This document shows positions 1-5,991 of a stretch of 11,355 nt of DNA, one piece after another. Each line of letters starts with the position of its first letter. The stretch's first letter is position 1. Below the pieces are notes generated by a model. It did no database searches. It was not told the DNA's origin and saw only the letters and a list, made by a program, of their open reading frames with translations. The position numbers were made by a program, and so were the translations under genes. The stretch comes from an uncultured Collinsella sp. (GTDB taxonomy: Bacteria; Actinomycetota; Coriobacteriia; Coriobacteriales; Coriobacteriaceae), in contig CAAFOA010000109.1 in NCBI GenBank assembly GCA_900764415.1, positions 1 to 11,355 on the forward strand, written 5' to 3'.

Positions 1-37
1 CTCTTCGTCGGCAGCGTCAGATGTGTATAAGAGACAG
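1..37 (+). other. Untrimmed Nextera read-1 adapter
   Basis: Bases 5-37 match the complete 33-base Illumina Nextera transposase read-1 adapter as I know it, ending in the mosaic-end sequence AGATGTGTATAAGAGACAG. Bases 1-4 would be the end of an i5 index. This is library sequence, not genome; biological sequence starts at 38. Confidence 0.98.
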
Positions 38-627
38 GACTTGAGCGGCGCGCGGCCCGAATGCTCGGCAACGAGCGCAAAGATCGAGTTATCGGTGAGG
101 TCCTCGTCGGCCAGCGTCTGCAGGTAGGGATGGTCGGCGAGCACAAAGGCGTTGTTCTCGAGCATAACGGGGATGCCGTCGGCCGTGCGCACGCGCTCGA
201 CCACGATGAGCTCGCAGCCGGGCTCCACGCCAAAGAACGCCGCATCCTCGCGCGTCGCCGCGACCACCGTGCGCGTCACCAGACGCGCACCCGGCGCCAT
301 GTCGTTGGCAGCACAACCCTCAGTAAAACTCTGGACGTCACCCTTCTGGCGAATCTTGCGCTTGAGTTTGGGAGCGCACACAAAGGTACCCCTCCCCTGC
401 TGGCGGTTGAGATACCCCGCGCGCGACAGCTCCTCGATGGCACGGCGCACCGTGATGCGCCCCACGCCGTAGGACTTCGCGAGCTCCATCTCGGCAGGGA
501 TGCGCGAGCCGGCTGGGTACACGCCGCGCGCGATCTCGCCCTTTAGGTCGTCCATGACCTGCTGGTACAGCGGCACGGCGGACACCTCGGCGTGCTCGGA
601 ACGTTCGGTCTTGTTGTCGGCCACCAT
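38..627 (-). CDS. GntR/HutC-family transcriptional regulator, partial (C-terminus missing)
   Basis: This reading frame starts with ATG at 627-625 and stays open for 196 codons until the adapter, so the C-terminus is lost to the fragment end, not to a mutation. Residues about 18-85 form the GntR winged helix-turn-helix (VPLYQQVMDDLKGEI, then RIPAEMELAKSYGVGRITVRRA at 42-63 and the QQGRGTFV wing). Residues from about 93 onward form a UTRA effector-binding domain (ERVRTADGIPV, NNAFVLADHPYL). HutC-type proteins are usually about 240 residues, so some 45 are missing. It starts 2 bases after the recQ stop, with a GGAG ribosome site inside the recQ 3' end, so the two are probably co-transcribed and translationally coupled. 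It is clearly a paralogue of the regulator at 2975-3694, with the same RITVRRA recognition helix. Its effector is unknown. Confidence 0.92.
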
Positions 628-629
628 CG

Positions 630-2606
630 TTACGCTCCATCCCGCGCATGCTCGGACTCAAATTCTTCAATCGCCGCCATAAACTGCTCACCAAAGGCGT
701 CGGCCTTTTTCTCGCCGATGCCGTTGACCTGGATCAGCTCGTCGCGTGTCTGCGGGCGCAGGCGGCACAGGCCGCGCAGGGCCTTGTCGGAAAAGACCAT
801 GTACGGCGCCATCTCCAGCTCCGTCGAGATTTCCTTGCGCAGGGCACGCAGGCGCTCGAACAGCTCGGCATCGTCGCCCACGCGCGGGCGCTGATCCAGC
901 TCGGCTTCCTCGCGCAGCAGATCCACCGCGCGGCGGGCGCGGGTCGAGGCCTTGCGCTTGGACGCGCGACGCTTAATGGTAAAGGCGAACGCCTCGTCCT
1001 CGATCTCGGTGGCATGCGGGCCCAGCCCCACGACCGGGTACTGCCCCTGCGAGGTGGCCAGGTAGCCGCGACCGCACAGCTGGCCGATGATGTCCTTGAT
1101 GCGCCCGACCGATTCGCTCGACAGCTCACCGTAGCCGCGGTCCTCGTCCAGACGCATCTGGCGAATTCGCTCGGTGTTGCCGCCGTGAAGCACATCGGCG
1201 ATGAGCGACTTACCAAAGCGCATGGGGCGCGTGGCCACATAGCGCACAGCGGCGCGGGCCATATCGGTAACGTCCTCGACCTCGAACTGCGTGAGGCAGT
1301 TGCTGCAGTTGCCGCAGCCCTCGGCGTCGTCTGCCGTGCCGCCCGCGGCGGCTGCCGCATGCTCGGCCGCGGCCTCGTCACCAAAGTAGCGCAGCATGTA
1401 TTCGCGCAGGCAGCCGGTGGTATTGCAGTAGCCCTCCATCTGGCTGAGCAGGCGGTATCGATTCTGGAGCGCCCACGCGCGTTGCTCGTCGTCGAGCGCC
1501 TCATCGGCAGCATCGCCGCGATCGATCAGAAAGCGGCGCATACGGAAATCGTTGCCGTTCCACAGCAAATGACAGCTGGCCGGATCGCCATCGCGGCCGG
1601 CGCGGCCCGCCTCCTGGTAGTAGGCCTCGATGCTCTCGGGCACGTTGTTATGAATCACGTAGCGCACGTTGGGCTTGTCGATGCCCATGCCAAAGGCGTT
1701 GGTGGCAACCATCACCTGAATGTCGTCGTCGATAAAGGCGCGCTGGCTCTGGCGGCGGGCGTCGTTGCCCATGCCGGCATGGTAGCGACCGACGCGAATG
1801 CCGCTGGGGCCCAGTGCCTCGGCAAGCTCCGCGGCCAGCGCGTCAACCGTCTTGCGGGTCGAGCAATACACGATGCCGCTCTCGCCCGAATGCGCGATCA
1901 CGTAGTCGCGCACCCAGGCGGTCTTGGCCTTGTCGCCCATCTCCTCGCAACCAAAGTAGAGGTTCTTGCGATCAAAACCCGTCACCACGGTCGCCGGGTT
2001 TTGCAGGCCGAGCATCTGCTGAATGTCCGCGCGCACACGCTCAGTCGCCGTGGCGGTAAAGGCCGCCACGATGGGGCGCTGCGGCAGGGAATCGATGAAC
2101 TCGCGAATCTGCAGGTAGGCGGGACGGAAATCCTGACCCCATTGGCTTACGCAGTGGGCCTCGTCAATGGCCACGAGCGGAACGCCAATGCCGCCTTCGG
2201 CCGCAGCTTCCTGCGCAAAGGCTAAAAAGCGCGACTCGAGCAGACGCTCGGGTGCCACGTACATAAGCTGATAACGGCCCTCGCGCGCCCGCTTGAGCAC
2301 GGTGTTTTGCTGGGCCGGGGTAAGGCTGGAGTTGAGATAGCTGGGGCGCGCACCCGCCGCGAGCAGCGCGCGAGTCTGGTCCTCCATAAGCGACAGCAAC
2401 GGGCTCACCACAAAGGTGATGCCGGGAAGCATGAGCGCGGGCACCTGGTAGCAAATGGACTTGCCGGCGCCCGTGGGCATAACGCCCAGCGCATCGCGGC
2501 CGGCAAGGATCGCATCCACCATGCGATCCTGTCCCGGGCGAAACGAGGTGTAGCCAAAATAGGCGCCGAGCGTGTCGAGCGCCATCTGCTGCATGCTATC
2601 GGTCAT
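630..2606 (-). CDS. recQ: ATP-dependent DNA helicase RecQ
   Basis: RecQ is a 3'-to-5' DNA helicase of recombination and replication-fork repair. The 658-residue protein has the full architecture. The N-terminal Q-motif-like segment is GYTSFRPGQ (18-26), Walker A is TGAGKS (45-50), and the DEAH box (148-151) is followed by the RecQ aromatic loop CVSQWGQDFRPAY. Motif III TAT lies at 184-186 and motif VI QEAGRAGRDG at 331-340. A zinc site uses C399, C431, C434 and C437, a winged-helix RQC region covers about 440-560, and an HRDC domain about 570-645. The zinc loop between the first and second cysteines has 31 residues and is rich in alanine; E. coli RecQ has about 16 there. The ATG at 2606 has an AGGA ribosome site 5 bases upstream, and a TATAAT box lies 32 bases upstream of the start. 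A GntR regulator follows almost without a gap. Confidence 0.97.
   Translation of the reverse strand: MTDSMQQMALDTLGAYFGYTSFRPGQDRMVDAILAGRDALGVMPTGAGKSICYQVPALMLPGITFVVSPLLSLMEDQTRALLAAGARPSYLNSSLTPAQQNTVLKRAREGRYQLMYVAPERLLESRFLAFAQEAAAEGGIGVPLVAIDEAHCVSQWGQDFRPAYLQIREFIDSLPQRPIVAAFTATATERVRADIQQMLGLQNPATVVTGFDRKNLYFGCEEMGDKAKTAWVRDYVIAHSGESGIVYCSTRKTVDALAAELAEALGPSGIRVGRYHAGMGNDARRQSQRAFIDDDIQVMVATNAFGMGIDKPNVRYVIHNNVPESIEAYYQEAGRAGRDGDPASCHLLWNGNDFRMRRFLIDRGDAADEALDDEQRAWALQNRYRLLSQMEGYCNTTGCLREYMLRYFGDEAAAEHAAAAAGGTADDAEGCGNCSNCLTQFEVEDVTDMARAAVRYVATRPMRFGKSLIADVLHGGNTERIRQMRLDEDRGYGELSSESVGRIKDIIGQLCGRGYLATSQGQYPVVGLGPHATEIEDEAFAFTIKRRASKRKASTRARRAVDLLREEAELDQRPRVGDDAELFERLRALRKEISTELEMAPYMVFSDKALRGLCRLRPQTRDELIQVNGIGEKKADAFGEQFMAAIEEFESEHARDGA
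635..638 (-). promoter_or_regulatory. Ribosome binding site of partial gntR, inside recQ
   Basis: GGAG on the minus strand lies 7 bases before the ATG at 627 and within the last codons of recQ. Terminating recQ ribosomes could therefore restart on gntR. Confidence 0.7.
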
Positions 2607-2612
2607 GGTTTC

Positions 2613-2622
2613 CTAACGTTAG
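2613..2622. promoter_or_regulatory. 10-bp palindrome overlapping the recQ ribosome site
   Basis: CTAACGTTAG is a perfect palindrome directly upstream of the recQ start, and its last bases merge with the AGGA ribosome site. It may be an operator or may be chance; no known operator consensus is recognised in it. Confidence 0.3.
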
Positions 2623-2637
2623 AATCATCTGCCGCCG

Positions 2638-2643
2638 ATTATA
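2638..2643 (-). promoter_or_regulatory. Candidate -10 box of recQ-gntR
   Basis: The minus strand reads TATAAT, a perfect -10 hexamer, 32 bases upstream of the recQ start. No good -35 hexamer is present at 16-19 bases; the GC-rich spacer gives only weak matches. Confidence 0.5.
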
Positions 2644-2696
2644 CGCCGCCACGCGGACCGGCGTCGCCCGGCTGTCAGCCACGCTCACTCTGCAGG

Positions 2697-2736
2697 TAGT
2701 CATTGGGTAGTCATTTAAGAACGTCCCCAATGACTA
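2697..2736. repeat. REP-like inverted repeat (copy 1)
   Basis: The arms TAGTCATTGGG (2697-2707) and CCCAATGACTA (2726-2736) are perfect 11-bp complements. TAGTCATT also occurs again at 2708-2715. The internal 12-mer GAACGTCCCCAA (2719-2730) is repeated exactly at 11171-11182, which marks this as a dispersed repeat rather than gene-specific structure. Confidence 0.75.
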
Positions 2737-2776
2737 ATCTCTTGACAAGCGCGGAGACGCCGCTGGTTGAGCATAA

Positions 2777-2882
2777 GTCAGCGAAAACGCCCCTAAGCGA
2801 GCAAGGTGACGTGAAAGAGGAGGGAAGCGTACTTCGGTACGCGACCGACGATTGAACGTCAGATTGCCGCTTAGGGGCGTTT
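2777..2882 (+). repeat. Structured intergenic element, copy A (possible ncRNA)
   Basis: A nested fold on the plus strand consists of these parts: a 15-bp outer stem (2785-2799 with 2868-2882); a bulged A at 2800; GCAA/TTGC (2801-2804 with 2864-2867); a GG/GA internal loop; TGACGT/ACGTCA (2807-2812 with 2856-2861); GA opposite GA (2813-2814, 2854-2855); and a terminal GCGTAC-TTCG-GTACGC hairpin (2827-2842). The C(UUCG)G tetraloop and the tandem GA pairs make sense only if the plus strand is the RNA. Copy B at 11217-11316 has the same plan with paired changes. The leader GTCAGCGA (2777-2784) is shared. I do not recognise the family. It could be a small RNA, a terminator-like repeat or a non-autonomous mobile unit. 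Confidence 0.7.
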
Positions 2883-2896
2883 GCAGCGTCGACTGG

Positions 2897-2920
2897 TCCG
2901 CCGTTCGTTAGAACGGCGGA
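2897..2920. terminator. Strong hairpin, 10-bp stem with GTTA loop
   Basis: The arms TCCGCCGTTC (2897-2906) and GAACGGCGGA (2911-2920) are perfect complements. It lies downstream of the complete gntR on the minus strand. No U-tract follows in either direction, so a terminator role is only possible. Confidence 0.45.
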
Positions 2921-2942
2921 ACCAAAGGCGCAGCATCGAGCC

Positions 2943-2969
2943 GTTGCGCGGTTTAGAAAACCGCGCAAC
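2943..2969 (-). terminator. 12-bp hairpin just after the gntR stop
   Basis: The arms GTTGCGCGGTTT (2943-2954) and AAACCGCGCAAC (2958-2969) are perfect complements with a 3-base loop, 5 bases past the stop codon of the regulator at 2975-3694. The position fits a 3'-end hairpin. No run of T follows on the minus strand, so termination may need Rho, or the hairpin may only protect the message. Confidence 0.55.
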
Positions 2970-2974
2970 TAGAG

Positions 2975-3694
2975 CTACATGACCATAACGTAGCGGCTGC
3001 CCACGTAGTACTGCTTACCCATCAGGACCGGCTCGCCATTGGGACCGGTAAAGCTGGCACGCAGGTTGAGCAGCGGATCGTGCGGAGCAATGCCCAACTC
3101 GGCCGCCTGCTCGGTATTGGCACGAACGGCCTCGACCGTGCGGTAGCCAACCGAGACAATCGGCGTTCCGCCAACACGCTCGACCTCGGCAAAAATCGAC
3201 TTGTCCTCAAGATCGGCCGTCAACAGCTCACGGTAGGCGTCAAACGGCACAAAGATGTTCTCCTCAAAGATGGGCTCGCCGTCGGCTGTACGCACGCGCT
3301 TAATATGCAGCAGCAGCGCGTCCTTTTGCAGGCCAAAGAACTCCATCTCGTTTTGACGCGCCGGCACAATCTGGCGATCGACCACATGTGCGCCCGCCTT
3401 CATGCCGTTGTCGGCACACAGCGCGGTAAACGTCTGCAGCGTCGAGGCGTGGAACTGGCGGTTGATGTGCGGCGTGGAAACAAAGGTGCCACGGCCCTGC
3501 TGCTTAACCAGGTAGCCATCGGAGCACAGCTCCTCGACGGCGCGGCGCACCGTAATGCGGCTCACGTCGTACTGCTCGGCTAGCTCAAGCTCGGACGGAA
3601 TACGCTCCTTGGGTGCATAAACACCTTTTTCGATCGCATCCTTGATCTCGTCGTAAATCTGCTGGTAAAGCGGTGCATTTTTGGGCGCAGGCAT
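2975..3694 (-). CDS. GntR/HutC-family transcriptional regulator (candidate regulator of the PTS/deglycase operon)
   Basis: This complete 239-residue one-component regulator has a GntR winged helix-turn-helix at about 6-75 (APLYQQIYDEIKDAIE, RIPSELELAEQYDVSRITVRRA at 31-52, QQGRGTFV) and a UTRA domain from about 80 to the end (IKRVRTADGEPIFEENIFVPFDAY, MGKQYYVGSRYVM). HutC-type proteins bind short palindromes and release DNA on binding a small ligand, often a sugar phosphate. The ATG at 3694 has only a weak ribosome site (AAGAG). A TA-rich palindrome at 3732-3744, 37 bases upstream, also occurs in the PTS promoter and nearly so in the permease promoter, so I infer autoregulation and control of those genes. 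The neighbouring partial paralogue has the same recognition helix and could be the real binder instead. Confidence 0.93.
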   Translation of the reverse strand: MPAPKNAPLYQQIYDEIKDAIEKGVYAPKERIPSELELAEQYDVSRITVRRAVEELCSDGYLVKQQGRGTFVSTPHINRQFHASTLQTFTALCADNGMKAGAHVVDRQIVPARQNEMEFFGLQKDALLLHIKRVRTADGEPIFEENIFVPFDAYRELLTADLEDKSIFAEVERVGGTPIVSVGYRTVEAVRANTEQAAELGIAPHDPLLNLRASFTGPNGEPVLMGKQYYVGSRYVMVM

Positions 3695-3731
3695 ATCTAA
3701 TCACTCTTATCGAAATATTGAAATAACTAAT

Positions 3732-3744
3732 ACGTATATAACGT
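3732..3744. promoter_or_regulatory. Candidate HutC operator upstream of gntR
   Basis: ACGT-ATATA-ACGT sits inside a longer imperfect dyad with AACTA and TAGTT outside it. It matches 11 of 13 positions with the site in the PTS promoter (9809-9821) and 11 of 13 with each of two sites before the permease. The placement suggests autoregulation. Confidence 0.6.
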
Positions 3745-3786
3745 CTAGTTTCATGTTACCTCATATTGATAAAACGATACACCCTC

Positions 3787-3819
3787 CCTACCAAAAAGCG
3801 ACAGCTTCATTTTGGTAGG
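3787..3819. terminator. 10-bp hairpin between yitT and gntR
   Basis: The arms CCTACCAAAA (3787-3796) and TTTTGGTAGG (3810-3819) are complementary, with a small AGC/GCT stem in the loop. TTTTAT follows on the plus strand, where no gene ends. On the minus strand it lies between yitT and the gntR promoter and may back up yitT termination. Confidence 0.4.
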
Positions 3820-3837
3820 TTTTATCTGGGCAAACGA

Positions 3838-3873
3838 GAGCCTCCCGAAAGCAGCGAGGCTTTCGGGAGGCTC
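3838..3873 (-). terminator. Terminator-like hairpin after yitT
   Basis: A perfect 15-bp stem joins 3838-3852 and 3859-3873 (GAGCCTCCCGAAAGC and its complement) with a 6-base loop, 41 bases past the yitT stop. On the minus strand it is followed by TCGTTTG, a poor U-tract, but stem strength and position fit a terminator. Confidence 0.7.
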
Positions 3874-3913
3874 AAGCGGACAGGATTGGCCAGGCCGGCA
3901 AAATGCCAAAACT

Positions 3914-4921
3914 CTACTTGCCGTCGTCCTGCTGCAGGCTGTCCTGCTCGCTGAGGCGCGCCTGCCTGCTGGCCATGCGTGCGGGCTTGTCGGGATCGGG
4001 AACGGCCGTGGGCATGGGCTCGTCGACATGACCGCCCCACCAGCCGCCCACAAAGTTGAGCGTGTGGAACACATTGATCACGGCGCCGGGATCGATGTCG
4101 CACACCAGCTTGATAATGTCCTGGCTCTCGTAGGTCGAGACAACGGCGTGCAGCAGGTACATCTTCTCGCGGCTGTATCCGCCGACGACCTCGGCGCAGC
4201 TAATGCCGTGCTGAAAATGGTCTACGTAGGCAGTCATGACCTCGTCTGCCTTGCGCGTCGTGATTTGCAGCGTCACGCGGTCGTAGCGACGATAGAAGCT
4301 GTCGATGGTCTTAGTCGAAATAAACTGGAACACGATGGAATACGCCGCCTTGTCCCAGCCAAACATAAAACCAAAGATCGCCAGGATAAAGCAGTTGAAA
4401 CCAAAGATGACGCCCCAGATGGTCTTGCCCGTGTGGTTGGAGACCCACAGCGCGATAAAGTCGGTGCCGCCGGTGGATGCGCCGGACTTAAGCGCGATGG
4501 CAGCGCCCAGGCCCGAGACCACGCCGCCAAAAATGATGAGCATGATCTTGTCGCCCAAAAACGGCGCGAAGTGAAAGACGTTGAGAAACAGCGACGAGAG
4601 CACGACCTGCATCATCGAGAAGATGACGAAGCGCTTGCTAATGCCGCTCCAGCATAGGAGCGCCACGGGGATGTTGAGTGCGAGCATGCCGAGCGAGATG
4701 TCGATATGAACGCCGCCCAGCGAGGTAACGCGATCGAGCAGGACCGCGACGCCGGTGAGACCGCTCGGAAGCAGGTCGGCGGGCTGAATGAACGCCTGGA
4801 TCAGAAACGTTTGAAGAATGGCGGATATGGTGACCGCCACAGCGGTAATGGCGCGGCGGACGATGGTGAGGCGGCCGAGCACGAGCACGCGGTCCGTGAG
4901 CTGATCGATGGCGTTCGCCAC
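3914..4921 (-). CDS. YitT-family membrane protein (DUF161/DUF2179)
   Basis: This is a 335-residue integral membrane protein of unknown transport function. The N-terminal two thirds hold about five hydrophobic segments (for example AITAVAVTISAILQTFLIQ, IDISLGMLALNIPVALLCW, IMLIIFGGVVSGLGAAIAL, IWGVIFGFNCFILAIFGFM). The family signatures QPADLLPSGLTGVA and SGASTGGTDFIA are both present. The soluble C-terminal part (about 215-295, RVTLQITTRKADEV through DIDPGAVINVFHTLNF) is the DUF2179 domain. A polar tail of about 35 residues follows. I chose the GTG at 4921 because AAAGGAG lies 5 bases upstream; a TTG seven codons further up has no such site. It is a single gene with its own promoter and terminator, not linked to the PTS operon. 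Confidence 0.9.
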   Translation of the reverse strand: MANAIDQLTDRVLVLGRLTIVRRAITAVAVTISAILQTFLIQAFIQPADLLPSGLTGVAVLLDRVTSLGGVHIDISLGMLALNIPVALLCWSGISKRFVIFSMMQVVLSSLFLNVFHFAPFLGDKIMLIIFGGVVSGLGAAIALKSGASTGGTDFIALWVSNHTGKTIWGVIFGFNCFILAIFGFMFGWDKAAYSIVFQFISTKTIDSFYRRYDRVTLQITTRKADEVMTAYVDHFQHGISCAEVVGGYSREKMYLLHAVVSTYESQDIIKLVCDIDPGAVINVFHTLNFVGGWWGGHVDEPMPTAVPDPDKPARMASRQARLSEQDSLQQDDGK

Positions 4922-4966
4922 GTAGGCTCCTTTCGAAGGCAAATCTAGTTGTGGGGCATGTCGGCG

Positions 4967-4972
4967 ATTGTA
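4967..4972 (-). promoter_or_regulatory. Candidate extended -10 box of yitT
   Basis: The minus strand reads TGCTACAAT, an extended -10 (TG-N-TACAAT), 46 bases upstream of the GTG start. The best -35 is TTGAAG at a long 19-base spacing. Confidence 0.5.
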
Positions 4973-5059
4973 GCATGGAGCGTGCGGGGCGCTTCAATTC
5001 ACCCTCCCTCGACAACCAAAGCGGGACCAGCAACTCCCACGACCAAAGGCCCAAATTAC

Positions 5060-5178
5060 AAGTGAGTAGACTTTACGCGGCCTGCAGAACACACCCAAAA
5101 CCGCCACCCCTGTGAACTGCGGTTTTACTAGAGCAGATGCACTTTGTGCTCGGCCCGCACCAAAAAGTCTACTCACTT
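5060..5178. repeat. Multi-branched inverted-repeat element (second type)
   Basis: A 15-bp perfect outer stem, AAGTGAGTAGACTTT (5060-5074) with 5164-5178, encloses further pairing. This includes GCGGCC (5077-5082) with GGCCCGC (5152-5158, one bulge), AAAACCGC/GCGGTTTT (5097-5104 with 5119-5126) and GAGCA/TGCTC (5131-5135 with 5147-5151). The 119 bases thus fold as a closing helix with two arms. They lie in the 354-bp non-coding gap between the HAD gene's 3' end and yitT. I do not recognise it. A structured RNA or a miniature mobile element are the options. Confidence 0.6.
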
Positions 5179-5224
5179 AGTCCGAATCGAAGCCAAACGG
5201 ATCCAAATAGATGACAAATTAAGC

Positions 5225-5272
5225 CAATCCGCAGCAAAAGACGCGTGAACCCGTGCTTCTCGCGGCGGATTG
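5225..5272 (-). terminator. Possible terminator of the HAD gene
   Basis: CAATCCGC (5225-5232) and GCGGATTG (5265-5272) form an 8-bp stem that begins 3 bases after the HAD stop codon. The loop is 32 bases with only partial inner pairing. On the minus strand it is followed by GCTTAATTTG. A weak but plausible 3'-end structure. Confidence 0.4.
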
Positions 5273-5275
5273 ACA

Positions 5276-5905
5276 CTACAAAGCGACCAAAATGTCGGTA
5301 AGATTATCGATAACGGCATCGGCACGCGATTGATCGAGGTTGACGCCCTCGTGCGGACGCAGCGCCAGGACGCGGGCGCCGGAGCGTTTGCCGGCCTCGA
5401 TGCCTAAAGGCGAATCCTCGATAACCAGGCACTCGGCAGGCTCCACCCCCAGCGTCTCCATGGCACGCAGGTAGATCTCGGGGTCTGGCTTAAACGCACT
5501 GCACTCGTGGCCGCTGATGGTGTAGTCCAGCACGTCGGCGATGCCGGCAATCTCCACCAGCTCGTCGATCAGTTCGCGATAGGACGAGCTCGCGATGGCA
5601 CACTTCACGCCACGCTCGTGCAGCTCGCGCATCACCGGCTCCGTCTGCTCGTTGAGCAGCTCGGCATACGGAACGGGGTGGTCCGGGCTGTAGACCTGCT
5701 TATACTCCACGCGCAGGCGCTCGCGCAGCTCAACATCGTCGGGCACCAGCGCCTCCCAAATGGCGGGCTCGTTAGACCCCGAAAGATCGGGGATCTCGTC
5801 AAAGTGGAACCCCTTCTCTTCCATAAACGCCACGCGACGACGGTTGTAGAACCACTCGGTATCGACCAGCACGCCGTCCATGTCGAACAGCACTGCCTTG
5901 ATCAT
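5276..5905 (-). CDS. HAD-superfamily hydrolase, beta-phosphoglucomutase-like
   Basis: This 209-residue cytosolic HAD enzyme of subfamily IA has all four motifs: DMDG with nucleophile D8 and acid/base D10 (VLFDMDGVLVDTE), motif II serine in AIASSS (about 106-108), motif III K139 in AFKPDPEIY, and motif IV E163/D164 in VIEDSPLGIEAGKRSG. The alpha-helical cap between 15 and 90 is as in beta-phosphoglucomutases and sugar-phosphate phosphatases. The substrate cannot be read from the sequence. Of two close ATGs, the one at 5905 fits best, because AGAGGAG ends exactly 6 bases upstream; the ATG at 5911 directly abuts it. It follows the deglycase but behind a strong terminator whose U-tract ends 20 bases before the start codon, so expression probably needs read-through. 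Confidence 0.9.
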   Translation of the reverse strand: MIKAVLFDMDGVLVDTEWFYNRRRVAFMEEKGFHFDEIPDLSGSNEPAIWEALVPDDVELRERLRVEYKQVYSPDHPVPYAELLNEQTEPVMRELHERGVKCAIASSSYRELIDELVEIAGIADVLDYTISGHECSAFKPDPEIYLRAMETLGVEPAECLVIEDSPLGIEAGKRSGARVLALRPHEGVNLDQSRADAVIDNLTDILVAL

Positions 5906-5925
5906 ACGCATCTCCTCTCAAGAAC

Positions 5926-5957
5926 AAAAAAGGGGACGGGGCACAAACCCCATCCCC
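5926..5957 (-). terminator. Rho-independent terminator of the PTS/deglycase operon
   Basis: On the minus strand GGGGATGGGG and CCCCGTCCCC form a 10-bp stem (5957-5948 with 5941-5932, one G-U pair). The loop is 6 bases and six T residues (5931-5926) follow immediately. It is the best intrinsic terminator in the window, 34 bases past the deglycase stop. Confidence 0.92.
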
Positions 5958-5991
5958 TCTCAATCAACCCGTAAGGTCTACTTACTTGTGA

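Noticed and set aside
1657..1669. ACGT-AGCGC-ACGT, a formal match to the ACGT-N5-ACGT operator pattern, inside recQ
   Set aside because: The centre is GC-rich and it lies deep in coding sequence, so it is taken as chance. It shows that the bare ACGT-N5-ACGT pattern alone is weak evidence; the TA-rich core and promoter position matter.
648..2225. Long open frame of 525 codons on the plus strand opposite recQ
   Set aside because: It is antisense to a full RecQ with all motifs; GC-rich codon bias keeps the opposite frame open. The protein has no recognisable domain.
2742..2747. Perfect TTGACA on the plus strand upstream of structured element A, as a promoter for a plus-strand RNA
   Set aside because: The bases 16-19 downstream hold no acceptable -10 hexamer (GGTTGA at 17 bases).
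2711..2968. 85-codon minus-strand open frame between recQ and gntR
   Set aside because: It covers the repeat, the structured element and two hairpins. The protein looks random and there is no clear ribosome site.
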